A DNA stretch of 64,000 bases from Diphasiastrum complanatum (GCA_029204225.1 MU831852.1:1-64000), one strand, 5' to 3'. Counted from the first letter of the stretch, positions 20,901 to 32,149 are shown. The notes: generated from the letters alone by a model not told the origin. Made by a program: numbers and translations.

Positions 20901-21916
20901 CCATCATTTGCGGTATAGATTACCTTCCTATCACCATCAAATGCCATTAAAGATGAAAAATACTCTTTATGATATGTCATATGAGAAGTGGCTCCACTAT
21001 CAATCCACCAAGGATCAATGTCTCCATGATTAGCCAACAAGCAAGATGACATAACAAAAGCATCATTTGAAAGAAGCTCATCCCCACCCTCATCAATAGT
21101 TAGATTGGTTTGCTTTTCCCCTTGATCCCTCTTTTTCTTGAAACAATCACTAGCAAAATGCCCTTTGACTCCACAATAGAAACATTTTAGCTTAGATCTA
21201 TCCTTCTTTTTGCCAAAAGTAGAGTGCTCACCTTGGTCTTGCCCTTTAGACCAATTGCTTTTACCTTTGCCCTTGAACTTGCCTTTAGAGAACATTGCCT
21301 CCTCTTCTCCTCCTTGAGATGTAGAAGATGCTCCCACTCTTGCTTGCAACCTGAATTCTTCAGCCAACAAGACCTCTTGCAAGTCTCCAACACTTGGTAA
21401 ACATTTTTGGATAGCATAACTTTGAACAAGATTAGCATGATCATCCAACAAGCCATTGAGAATCACTTGAACAAGCTCCTCATTATTTATGCCATCATTA
21501 ATGCATGCTAACTCATCATTCAATGCTTTAACTCTCAAAACAAAAGCATGTCCACTCTCACTCTTCTTTTGCATACAAGAAAAGATTTGCCTTCTTAAAG
21601 TCAACACTCTAGAAGTAGACTTGGATTCATAAACCTTCTTCAAGGCTTCCCAAGCTTCACTAGATGATGTGCACTTACCAACCTCTTTGATAAGCTCATT
21701 TGTCACATTAATCTTGATCATGTGAAGGGCTTTCTTTGCCCTCTTGTCATACCTCAATTGTTCTTGAGGTGCCAAAGGTCTCTCCTCCACACCTACAACA
21801 ATATCCATCAACTCATTCATCTCAAGCAAAGACTCCATCCTTACTTTCCAAGTAGAATAGTTGAGGGAGGTAAGCCTATCATTGCTTTCCAACATGTAGC
21901 CTCCATTTGTAGCCAT
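17966..21916 (-). CDS. Copia gag-pol polyprotein, 1316 aa, intact
   Basis: A single uninterrupted frame from ATG at 21914-21916. The gag N-terminus (LNYSTWKVRMESLLEMNE, residues 18-35) belongs to the UBN2/DUF4219 type. A CCHC knuckle is at 245-258 (CFYCGVKGHFASDC). The protease DSGAT is at 306-310, and the pre-integrase HKRMGHLN motif is near 439-446. The integrase catalytic triad is D503 (HSDIHG), D565 (RSDNGGEY) and E601 (AERKNRT). Reverse transcriptase has YVDD at 992-995 (IYVDDIILSG). RNase H has its Asp near 1156, Glu near 1197 (SSSEAEY) and Asp 1234 (IFCDN). All catalytic residues expected of the family are present. The cleavage products would package, copy and integrate element RNA. 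The final codon and stop overlap the 3' LTR. Confidence 0.97.
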   Translation of the reverse strand: MATNGGYMLESNDRLTSLNYSTWKVRMESLLEMNELMDIVVGVEERPLAPQEQLRYDKRAKKALHMIKINVTNELIKEVGKCTSSSEAWEALKKVYESKSTSRVLTLRRQIFSCMQKKSESGHAFVLRVKALNDELACINDGINNEELVQVILNGLLDDHANLVQSYAIQKCLPSVGDLQEVLLAEEFRLQARVGASSTSQGGEEEAMFSKGKFKGKGKSNWSKGQDQGEHSTFGKKKDRSKLKCFYCGVKGHFASDCFKKKRDQGEKQTNLTIDEGGDELLSNDAFVMSSCLLANHGDIDPWWIDSGATSHMTYHKEYFSSLMAFDGDRKVIYTANDGECTIKGIGTIPISLSTNRNIELKDVLLIPSITKNLLSVSQMLDKGFKVEFDGDACLIKKGCSIIAKGKRQGKLFKLDACVVANQVGCMANEQMSIQEVWHKRMGHLNYKALEVIAKKEVVRGLPKSLTCLNHVCEECALSKSHRLPYTRSISRSKMPFSLLHSDIHGVTTISNGGAKMYVTFIDDFSRFCWVYLLKSKDEVFDVFVKFKVAIETQFTTKIKCLRSDNGGEYISNKFKAFCDEHGTKREYTCPRTPQQNGVAERKNRTLCESAKAMRLNANLPKPFWSDALLCANFLCNRWPSVVLEGKTPFEALFGTKPNVKFLRTFGCICYFNITLDDRTKEDPSSRKGIFVGYSEVSKAYRIYVPSIKKVFTSRDVIFDESNIPKVVSSDDGVVATNVLDDNGVDDTLDVDVEEASSSQIPRRTPRHKVKPSRLTYDGKGKQVVDGSNYAFLTSFDVPSCVDEARQKEEWIQAMDLEFEALMKNNTWRLVELPKGKSAIGCKWIFKVKTNQDGSINKLKARLVAKGYAQEHGIDYEETFAPVAKMVSIRVIISLATLYGWDLWQLDISNAFLNGDLEEEVYMEQPESYVSHSKPNHVCFLQKSLYGLKQAPRSWYARLNSFLLSQNFTMSEYDHSLYFRISANDVTILLIYVDDIILSGGNKEDIEDIKKALKKEFEVHDLGLLSYILGIEVIRTSQITFISQEKYAISILNRFHMVDANPIDTPMESHVKLTIRGNERSFEDITLYRKLIGSLIYLTITRPDLSYCVGRLSQFMQDPSIEHWKLGKRILRYISGTKDFGIVYRGSSPNLFGFSDSDFAGDLMDRKSINAHAIFIGDGAISWMSKKQATISLSSSEAEYKALTSCTKEMVWIKRMIMELHLLDFSESPIIFCDNLSAQSLASNPVFHARSKHIEVAYHFVREQVLAKEIKLEHVPSKECVADIFTKALGKDLFFKHRTSLGVLSKSMLKLVEEGV
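17971..17980 (-). other. Polypurine tract of the copia
   Basis: On the minus strand GAAGAGGGAG abuts the 3' LTR. It is the usual plus-strand primer for LTR elements, and here it also encodes the last residues (EEG) of the polyprotein. Confidence 0.85.
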
Positions 21917-22512
21917 GTTGCAATGATTGATCTCTGATCTTTGACCTGTTCCAATGCACTAAGCACTCTCTTGAATCAACAAATGAAACACAAGAAGAAA
22001 TCACAAAGATTTGGAACCTAAAACCTTACTTTTTCTCTCTTTTCCTCACTTTTTCCTCAATTTTAGCCACTAGTTTTATGATTTCTTGATCAAACCAAGA
22101 CCAAACCTCAATATACTTGCTTTTCCCTCACTCCTAAGATTGAAATACACTCTTGAATCATTCAGCAAACTGAAAATCAGAGGGTTACATCAATTTTGAA
22201 GTTTTTGACATGAAGAAGCAAGAAATTGAATCAAAAAACTATATGCTAGAATGGAAAACTAATAGGATCTTGTTGGATCTTGCATCTCCCTCTTTCCAAA
22301 ACAATTTTTGTCTCCTTATTCTGATAAGTATAGAGGGAATTCGCCCTACTTCAATTGAAATGCATACAAATGATGTTTTGATCACAAAGATCCAATTTCT
22401 ACACATAAATCAACAAGATTTTTAGCTAGAAACTTGATTGGAATGCTACAAAAGCAAACTCGCCCACAAATCTCTTCTAAATCTGGCAAAACCTGCACAT
22501 TTGGCCGCCTAA

Positions 22513-22525
22513 TGCTCTGATACCA
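22513..22525 (-). other. Primer-binding site of the copia
   Basis: TGCTCTGATACCA on the + strand is TGGTATCAGAGCA on the element strand. It matches the initiator tRNA-Met 3' complement and lies directly next to the 5' LTR. Confidence 0.95.
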
Positions 22526-23178
22526 TGTGAAAAACTCAGATCCAAAAGATGCTAAAGTTTCATAAAGATCTTGGCCATGGAAGTTATGCACATCTAGATT
22601 GAAAAAATGATAGAAATTGTGATGTTAAGCATACTAAACATCAACTAAACATCAAAATCTGATCATAAGCTTCCACAAACAGAAACTTGCTGTCCCTGTC
22701 CGTACTTCAGAGCCTACAACCTGCATTTCACACGTGTGAAGCCATAGCAACAAAGAAATCACAATTCTAGTGGCTAGAATGCAAGATATGAACAAAAAAG
22801 TGAGAGAGAAGAAGATGGATCTTCAAAGAGCATAACATTCATTCAATAGAATGAAAATGAGATGTGTACATACTCGTGGAGATGGCTATTTATAGCAGCC
22901 ATAGTGCCTCTTGGCCACTTGTCTTATGATAGGCTAAAATTGGGGTCCAATAGGATTCACCCATATACCTAGAAATTTGGTCAAATAGGAATGCACCAAA
23001 TTATGAGCCAATAGAAGAGCTCCACACTCGACCTCCTCTAATTAATGTGACCTCAAAAGTAGTGTACACATACTTTGGGCCTCTACATACATGTATGAAC
23101 CTATCTCTAACTTTTATTTGGCCATAGGCCTACAAAATCTCAAGTTAGGAAAATACTACTAGTTGACAATTTTTCACA
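22526..23178 (-). repeat. 5' LTR of the full-length copia
   Basis: Identical to 17318-17970. On the element strand a TATAAATA box lies at 22887-22894, a likely core promoter, with several CCAAT-type motifs upstream. A 14-bp perfect palindrome, TTCACACGTGTGAA (G-box core CACGTG), is at 22727-22740. Confidence 0.96.
22887..22894 (-). promoter_or_regulatory. TATA box of the copia 5' LTR
   Basis: The element strand reads GCTATAAATAGCC, a strong plant TATA consensus. The transcript should start 25-35 bases downstream, within the LTR (about 22855), by general knowledge of LTR promoters. Confidence 0.7.
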
Positions 23179-23183
23179 GACTT

Positions 23184-23220
23184 TATATTACTTCCTCCTC
23201 TTTATATTGGTATCAGAGCC
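23184..23220 (+). mobile_element. Right end of the split + strand LTR, with primer site
   Basis: Continues the LTR interrupted at 17317. It is followed by TGGTATCAGAGCC (23208-23220), an initiator tRNA-Met primer site. The LTR's expected CA end reads TATA, probably a C-to-T change. Confidence 0.6.
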
Positions 23221-24863
<1,643 letters not shown>

Positions 24864-24885
24864 TTGTGTTATTCTCGTGATGCAG

Positions 24886-25400
24886 GGTTCCAGATGCTTT
24901 CCTACAGTGATGCAAGCTGGGCATCTCTCAAGGACGATTGCAAAAGTGTCTCAGGAGGATGCACCATCGCGTTAGGAGCAGCAATTCTCTGGGTTAGCAA
25001 GAAGCAGACCATTGTGGCTCAGTCATCCTATGAAGCAGAGTACGTAGCAGCAGCAAAGATGGCCAATGAAATCATTTGGCTCCAACATTTCCTTGATGAA
25101 CTAGGTGAAATGAGAAATGAACCTCTGGTTTTGCAGATGGACAATACATCCACAATACATCTGACAAATGATCATGTGCTTCACTCAAGGGCGAAACACA
25201 TCACAATCAAGTACCACTTGATAAGGGATCTGATTAGGAAGAAGATGCTGCAGACTACTTTCATTGGAACGAAGGAGATGGTTGTTGACATTTTCACAAA
25301 GGCCTTAGACAAAGGTCTGTTTGAGAAACAGAGGAGCAGTCTTGGAGTCATCCAACTATCACGCTTTGAGAGGGAGCTAAAGAAACAAAACGTGCGATAA
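24886..25400 (+). pseudogene. Isolated copia RNase H domain, open frame
   Basis: About 170 codons, uninterrupted, covering the copia RNase H. Motifs are MLSYSDASWASLKDD, AQSSYEAEYVAA, LQMDNTSTIHL and HSRAKHITIKYHLIRD, then VVDIFTKALDKGLFEKQRSS. All catalytic acidic residues are present, but no RT lies upstream. Homology starts right after ATGCAG (24880-24885), which could be a splice acceptor or simply a rearrangement break. It is on the opposite strand to the copia remnant starting at 25440, so it is a separate element. Confidence 0.8.
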
Positions 25401-25439
25401 TAGCGAGTAAAGATCTAATCGATTGAAGTCTTATGACTG

Positions 25440-27092
25440 GACTGAAAGTCTCAATGTAGTCAATCCTGTAGGTTAGTTCATATCCTTTGACGACTAGTTG
25501 AGCTTTTCATTCGACAACATCTGTTCAGCTTCAACTTGAAGATCCACTTAGTGCAATGATCTTTGCATTAGGAGAAGCTTCGACAAGACGCCAGGTCTTG
25601 TTCTTCATTAGTGGATTATACTCAACATGCATGGCAGTATGCCAGTTATTTGCATTCAAATGCCACAGTGCTTCTACTACTGAGGCAGGTTCATCATAAC
25701 TGATGACTGCTTGAGAGGTATAACGATCAAGCTCTTGTCAATGTTCAACAGATCTTCGAACAAAGGTCGGTTGTTGAGATGATGATACCTCGATCAGTAC
25801 AATAAGCTTTGAATCCATTGAAAATGTACTCACCTCCACAATTTGTGCGAATTTGCTTCAGCTTATTGCCTGTCTACTTCTTAGCCCAATTCGTATACTC
25901 AACGAATTTATCAAAAGCTTCAAATTTAGTACGAATAAAATATACTACAGCGAACTTGCTGAAGTCATCAATAAACGTAATGAAGTACTTTGCATCACCC
26001 AACGACAATACTCCAAATGGTCAACAAATATCTGAATGCACAATTTCAAGTACCTTAGTTGCTTTATAAACATCCTTACTGAAAGATGTTCTAGTCATCT
26101 TGCCTTTAAGATAGAATTCATAGGTAGTTCGAATATCTCTACTTTTGATCTGGACTCCTTGAATTCTCTGACTTCTATTGGCTTGGTACAAGGCTTCCAT
26201 GTCCATTTGACATAGACTTTTGTGCCACAATACATCTGTTGATTCCTGAGTTTGATTGACTTGTTCGATTCTTGTTCGAATATTCTGGTGATATAAATTT
26301 CCTTCTCTATTGCCTTTAACAACTAGGTTATCAGAATCTTTCTCGAACAGTTTACAAGAGTTCTTCGTGAAGGTCACTGATATGCCTGTATCGACTATCT
26401 TAGAAACGGATAGAAGATCTTTATCAAGAGTAGGAACATAGAGAACTTTCTCCAGTTTCTTGTCTCCCTGATTCGTGTCTAGGCATAATACACTAGTTCC
26501 ATCAACCACGTGTTTAAAACCATCTCCAAGTATAGTGAATCTCGAATAGTTCGTCTACTTGTACTCAGACAAAATTTGTTTCAAGGAAACAAAATGACAG
26601 GTGGCTCTCGAATCAAGTACTACTTCTCGAATTGAATTAAATGAACAACATAGATCAATACTAACATAAGTTGTTGAAGTCCTTGTTGCCCTATCTTCTG
26701 CTGCTCTGGAGCATTCTGCTTTGTCTTCGACATAGTTTGAATCTGAAGGTTCGCTTTGATTCTGCTCATTTTTGTTTCTGGGATTCTGAAAATAGTCTAT
26801 TATTGCATGACCCCCTTTATGACAATGAATGCATTCAATCTTTGGTTTAGCCAACACTTTTCTTCTGTGTGACCTGATCTTCTGCATCTATTACAGACCT
26901 TCTTATCACCAGAATTCTTTAGATTGTTGTTTTCCAGATTGTTGTTTATTAGTCTTAGACTCATGCCTCTTAAACGACTCCCTCTTAAACTTAGACTTCT
27001 TAGAAGATTTATTCTTCTGAGTAAATAGAGCATTTTCTGAATCACCATTGTCGTCATAGCGTTCACGAGCTTCTACTTCCTCCTTAACTCCA
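25440..27092 (-). pseudogene. Copia gag-integrase remnant (left part of a split element)
   Basis: Minus-strand copia fragments. The RT start (NKTWRLVEASPNAK) is near 25600. Pre-integrase and early integrase (YVPTLDKDLLSVSKI; IVHSDIC) are in 26021-26509. Two tandem CCHC-like knuckles follow, CNRCRRSGHTEEKC (26800-27066 frame) and a decayed CIHCHKGGHAIIDY (26555-26887 frame). It is broken by stops, and RT beyond the first residues is absent. The element is cut at 27092 by an LTR element and resumes at 30515. Confidence 0.75.
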
Positions 27093-28321
27093 TGTTGTAA
27101 AGCTACCTTTACAAGCTTTACTTACGGCGCCATCGGCGCCAACTATGTCCCCGGCACCAGCAGCGCTCCTGCTGCTCCCGGCGCCACTCCCGGCGCCACT
27201 GTGACCAGAATCCAGTCGGCGCCAAGTTCCTATGGCTGAAAATCTTTGATCGGTTCTAGCGGAGTCCAGAGAGCTCAGATCGATGTGCAATCACCTCACA
27301 CGATCTAGGCATGATTAAAAAAAGCCTGGGGATCAATAAAATCTAGAGAGAGAAAATGACTTTCTAGAAAGAAAAAATTCTAGAGAGAGAAAAACGTGCT
27401 TTACCAGCTTGGGTAGAGTGCTTGGTATGAGGGGGGTGCCGAATCACACCAATACTATAGGAGAGTGTGGGTTGCGACTCAGGGCGAGCTCCAACCAAGT
27501 CTCAGCCTCCCTTGTTGGAATGTTGTCATGGCTCTCGCCTTGGCATGCTAGCGCCCCGGAGACTAGGGTCGGTCACACACTTGAAATGTAACCTTCTCAG
27601 ATTTATCAATAAAGTGGGATTTTTCTCAAACTGACTCTGATTACCTTCTGGGTTTCAGTGTTCGGTAAAAGCGCCAGTTGTAAGGCCGCTTTCAAAATTT
27701 TTAACTTGGCACATAGCTGAGGGTCGTATCCCGGGACGCCAGCGGTATGCCGTCGGGACCATTCGGTCCGTGGCGCCAATGGTATACTGTCGGGACCATT
27801 TGGTCCAGGAACTGGTCGTTTCCATATCTGTCGCGGCTTGTGGTTCCGAGTGTTCCTTGCATGAACGTGAATGGGTTAAGCTCTTGGGGAACGGGCTCTA
27901 ACCTGTCGGCTGAGTTGGATGGCTTGCTTGGGTGGATGTTACCTGTTTATGGCTGTCCAGTCTAGCGTGGCGCCAGGTTGGCTTCCAGCGCTCGTGACGA
28001 AGCTTTTAGTTGGTTAAGTCTGATGTAAGTCAGACCGCCTGCTTGGAATGGATGTTACTCGTTTGTAACGAAGCTTCGAGTTGGTTAAGTTTGATGTATG
28101 TCGGGCGGCTTGCTTGGAGGGAAGTCACCCACATCGGGATCCCCGATCTGGCATGGCGCCAGGTTGGATCTCAATGTTGGTCTTCGGAACTTCAAGTTGG
28201 TTAAGTTTGATCGTTGTTGGCGAGTTGGCTGCTTGTATGTCAAGTGGGTTCGGATGGCAAGAGTTGAAGGGTGTAAAGCTAAGTCGTGGTTCCCGGATCC
28301 CTTTGGGATGCATGCGCTACA
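27093..28321 (+). repeat. 5' LTR of the noncoding LTR element
   Basis: GC-rich at its start, with many GGCGCC palindromes (about 27126-27225). It has a polyadenylation-type AATAAA near 27608. Three degenerate internal repeats around GTTGGTTAAGTYTGAT lie at about 28008, 28081 and 28197. Confidence 0.93.
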
Positions 28322-29280
28322 TGTGGTATCAGAGCCGACTGGCCGGTCAGCTATGCGGATCTCACGGAAATGGCCACGGTTTGGGGTTCATCAAGACAAC
28401 TGTTGTGCAAGGTGCTTCCCACAGTGTAAGCACGGGTGCATTAGTGCAAACTCTGGGTGCATGTTTCTGATTCAAAGAGAGCTACTTGAAGCCAAGCTCG
28501 ATGTACACTTCTTGTTTTGACTGTGAGGCAACTAACCAGTCATGGAATCGTGAAAGTCAAGTTTTGCGCGACGGACATGGTGCTTCAAACAAACGCGAAG
28601 AGATAGTTCGGATGCGGATCAAACTGGTGCGACCCTTTGGCTTTCCACGAGGTCAATGGTTAGATTTGGGCTGATTCAAAGAGCTACTTCAAGCTAAGTG
28701 AGAGGTGCATTGCGGAGTACTCAATCTTTGCCTACCTTAAAGAGCCAAGATGGAAAAGTATCAAGATCAGGCTTGGACAAGGAGAGAAATCAAGGTGCAG
28801 AAGCAACAAGGCACAGAGTGGACCATAAAGTGGGCAATCAAACGATAAATCCTTCGGCTCATGGAGCCTTGATACCTGTGCGGAACTGAACAAATCTGGA
28901 GCTCATGGAGCTCAACACAAAGTGCATCAAGGACAAATCAGGAGCTCAAAGGAGTTCCAAAGTCGAAAGTCAGAAGCGACAGGGGCGAACATTTCAAAGA
29001 AAGGCCTCTGTCACCAGTTAATAAGGTTCTCGGGTTTTACGAAAGCAATATCAAATCTACGCTTTTCCCAGACAAAGATATATTTTCAAGTTATGTAATT
29101 TTTCAGTACAAAGAGCTGAGCCTCCGACTTGTGGTGTGCCAGTTTCAATGTTAATAAAAAGTGGCCAGTAAATTGAGTACTGTGCCAAGTAGCTTAAATG
29201 TATAGTCATTTTAATTGGAGACACCTTTACTTTAATCTGACATCTGATGAGGACATCAGATTTTATAAAGGTGGGGTGGA
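28322..29280 (+). other. Internal noncoding region of the LTR element
   Basis: Bounded by the primer site and the polypurine tract. Only short frames without family signatures are present, so this is a non-autonomous element. Confidence 0.9.
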
Positions 29281-30509
29281 TGTTGTAAAGCTACCTTTAC
29301 AAGCTTTACTTTCGGCGCCATCGGTGCCAGCTATGTCCCCGGCGCCAGCAGCGCTCCTGTTGCTCCCGGCGCCGCTCCCGGCGCCACTGTGACCAAAATT
29401 CAACCGGCGCCAAGTTCCTATGGCTGAAAATCTTTGATCGGTTCTAGCGGAGTCCAGAGAGCTCAGATCGATGTGCAATCACCTCACACGATCTAGGCAT
29501 GATTAAAGGAAACCTGGGGATCAATAAAATCTAGAGAGAGAAAATGACTTTCTAGAAAGAAAAAATCCTAGAGAGAGAAAAACGTGCTTTACCAGCTTGG
29601 GTAGAGTGCTTGGTATGAGGGGGGTGCCGAATCACACCAATACTATAGGGGAGTGCGGGTTGCGACTCAGGGCGAGCTCCAACCAAGTCTCAGCCTCCCT
29701 TGCTGGAATGTTGTCATGGCTCTCGCCTTGGCATGCTAGCGCCCCGGAGACTAGGGTCGGTCACACACTTGAAATGTAACCTTCTCAGATTTATCAATAA
29801 AGTGGGATTTTCCTCAAACTGACTCTGATTACCTTCTGGGTTTCAGTGTTCGGTAAAAGCGCCAGTTGTAAGGCCGCTTTCAAAATTTTTAACTTGGCAC
29901 ATAGCTGAGGGTCGTATCCCGGGATGCCAGCGGTATGCCGTCGGGACCATTCGGTCCTTGGCGCCAGCGGTATGCTGTCGGGACCATTTGGTCCCGGAAC
30001 TGGTTGTTTCCATATCTGTCGCGGCTTGTGGTTCCGAGTGTTCCTTGCATGAATGTGAATGGGTTAAGCTCTTGGGGAACGGGCTCTAACCTGTCGGCTG
30101 AGTTGGATGGCTTGCTTGGGTGGATGTTACCTGTTTATGGCTGTCCAGTCTGGCGTGGCGCCAGGTTGGCTTCCAGCGCTCGTGACGAAGCTTTTAGTTG
30201 GTTAAGTCGGATGTAAGTCAGACCGCCTGCTTGGAATGGATGTTACTCGTTTGTAACGAAGCTTCGAGTTGGTTAAGTTTGATGTATGTCGGGCGGCTTG
30301 CTTGGAGGGAAGTCACCCACATCGGGACCCCCGATCTGGCATGGCGCCAGGTTGGATCTCAATGTTGGTCTTCAGAACTTCAAGTTGGTTAAGTCTGATC
30401 ATTGTTGGCGAGTTGGCTGCTTGTATGTCAAGTGGGTTCGGATGGCAAGAGTTGAAGGGTGTAAAGCTAAGTCGTGGTTCCCGGCTCCCTTTGGGATGCC
30501 TGCGCTACA
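29281..30509 (+). repeat. 3' LTR of the noncoding LTR element
   Basis: The same length as the 5' LTR, with scattered substitutions (for example GGTGCCAGC where the 5' copy has GGCGCCAAC). The divergence implies an older insertion than the copia at 17318-23178. Confidence 0.93.
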
Positions 30510-30514
30510 CTCCA

Positions 30515-31180
30515 TCTATTGCCTTTTGAAGTGTCATTGTCACATCTTTTGCCAATAAGATTTGAGTTGTGTGGAATGATCTGGGTAGGGCTCGAAGAAG
30601 GAAACTAAGTTGTTTTTTCTTTAGAAATTGTATTTTTTGTACCAGAATTCTGCAAGGAAATAAATAGATCTTTAATCTTTCGCACGAATGTGTTCAAGTC
30701 TTTGTCGTCCCATTGTAGGTAAGTTAATTGGTCTTCAAGAACATGATTTGATTATAAGATCGAGTCTTGTTTTTGGTTTGCAATTCTTCCCATAAATCCT
30801 TTGCGTTTGAAACTGATGTAAGATCTAACATTAATTGTCATGCACTGAAGACACAATAATTGCTATAGCTTTGTCATTTTTAAACTCCATTCTCGAAGTC
30901 CTTTGCCAGGGGTAGCTTCTGGCTTATCCTCAATTGGTTCTACCCATTGCCATATACCTTCACCCTTCAACAAGAGTGAAGTCTTTAATTTCCAAATCAA
31001 GTAGTTTGAATCTCATGGGTCCAAGATTGAAGTGATCTTAGCTTGAATATTGGTGATCGACGACATCTTTTAATTCTAAATAAGCTCCAGATAGCGGCTT
31101 ACTGATGGATGTATGAAGAATGCTAAGAGGGATGCGAAGATACCACTGTATCAACTTTAATTTCGTAAGCTCTGATACCA
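30515..31180 (-). pseudogene. Copia gag N-terminus and primer site (right part of the split element)
   Basis: The minus strand from ATG at 31064-31066 reads MSSITNIQAKITSILDP, stop, then LKTSLLLKGEGIWQWVEPIE, a copia gag N-terminus with early stops. A primer site, TGGTATCAGAG on the minus strand, lies at 31170-31180, and an LTR should begin at about 31182. Together with 25440-27092 this is one copia remnant interrupted by the noncoding LTR element. Confidence 0.75.
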
Positions 31181-31181
31181 T

Positions 31182-32149
31182 TGTAGGAGAAATTAAATAA
31201 ATATTCTTCCACAAAGAACATGATGCAAGTTTGAATAAATCAAACTAATATCAGTGTCTTCAATCGCGATTGTATTTGATGTATGTACTAATAGAACATT
31301 ATTAATTCTGATTGAATATGCGTGTTGAAATTATATGCGGAAGTAAGAGACAACTTAAGACAATTTAGACAATAAGAAACTATTGATCAAAAACGAATTT
31401 TTATAACTCTGAATCTGATTCATTAGTATACATCTCTTGTTGTCTTATCTCGCTGTTGTATTTTTTATTGAGTGAGTTACAACGAGTAGCGCACATGTAT
31501 TTATATTGCTACAGGACAAGTCTTTTGGCCTTCTAATTATAGGTCTTTTGGCCTTTTAATGCTATAACAGTAGATATCTAACTGTTTACAATGGTTGATA
31601 TTCAAATAGATGCTCTGTTTCTAGGTTCAAATAAAATCTGTTCGCAAATAATTTCGCAACAGTTCATCTCTTCATCTCAACTTCGTGTTTTGCAAATTAT
31701 TCGCGACACTTGTCTCTTTGCAATATTTCCATCTTTTCACGAATTGTTTGCGACAGATAACAATTCTTGAGCTTGAAGAAGAAATCTAGAATATTTCGCG
31801 AACTGTTCAAGATAGTTTCGCGACAAGTGAGCTTGAAAAACAGTCCAGAAGATTTCGCGAATTGTTCGCGACAATTTTGCAACATTTGAGGCTAGAACAA
31901 GAAACAGAATATTTCACGACTTTTGTTCGTGAATGTTTTGAGCTTCAACAAGAAAGCCACGAGCTTCTACAAGAAACTGTTTTGTGAATCTTTCGCGAAT
32001 CTTTTGAGTTGACTGCAAGACAAATTTCGCAAATCCTTCACAAATCTTTACGAGTTGGTCACGAATAGATATGTTTCGAGTTTGTGTTCGTTTCTTTCTC
32101 ATCCTTTTCAAGTAAACTACGCGCTTTGTTAGTAGAATCAAGATCTGTT
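31182..32149 (-). mobile_element. LTR-like DNA with clustered TTCGCGA motifs
   Basis: Begins TGTAGGAGAA next to the primer site at 31170-31180, so the left part is likely the 5' LTR of the minus-strand copia. The far end could not be fixed. From about 31640 to 32060 the DNA carries many imperfect copies of TTTCGCGAATTGTTCGCGAC-like units. They give spurious minus-strand frames. Confidence 0.45.

Larger units (their letters stand above)
17318..23178 (-). mobile_element. Full-length Ty1/copia LTR retrotransposon, recently inserted
   Basis: A complete 5861-bp element on the minus strand. The LTRs of 653 bp (17318-17970 and 22526-23178) read identically base for base. They start TGTGAAAAA and end TTTTTCACA on the + strand. 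Exact 5-bp target duplications, GACTT, flank it (17313-17317, 23179-23183). A primer site complementary to initiator tRNA-Met lies at 22513-22525 and a polypurine tract at 17971-17980. The single 1316-codon gag-pol frame has no stop. Identical LTRs mean little time since insertion, so the element may still be competent. It sits within the LTR of an older + strand element. Confidence 0.97.
27093..30509 (+). mobile_element. Complete noncoding LTR retrotransposon (TRIM/LARD-like) with long LTRs
   Basis: The two LTRs are 1229 bp each (27093-28321 and 29281-30509), related along their whole length with scattered substitutions. They start TGTTGTAAAG and end GCGCTACA. The exact target duplication is CTCCA (27088-27092, 30510-30514). 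A primer site, TGGTATCAGAGCC, is at 28324-28336 and a polypurine tract, AAAGGTGGGGTGGA, at 29267-29280. The 959-bp internal region encodes no domain. Replication would need proteins from another element. It lies inside a minus-strand copia. Confidence 0.95.

Noticed and set aside
27093-30509. Segmental duplication of a host gene
   Set aside because: The TG/CA ends, primer site, polypurine tract and exact 5-bp duplication identify the repeats as LTRs.
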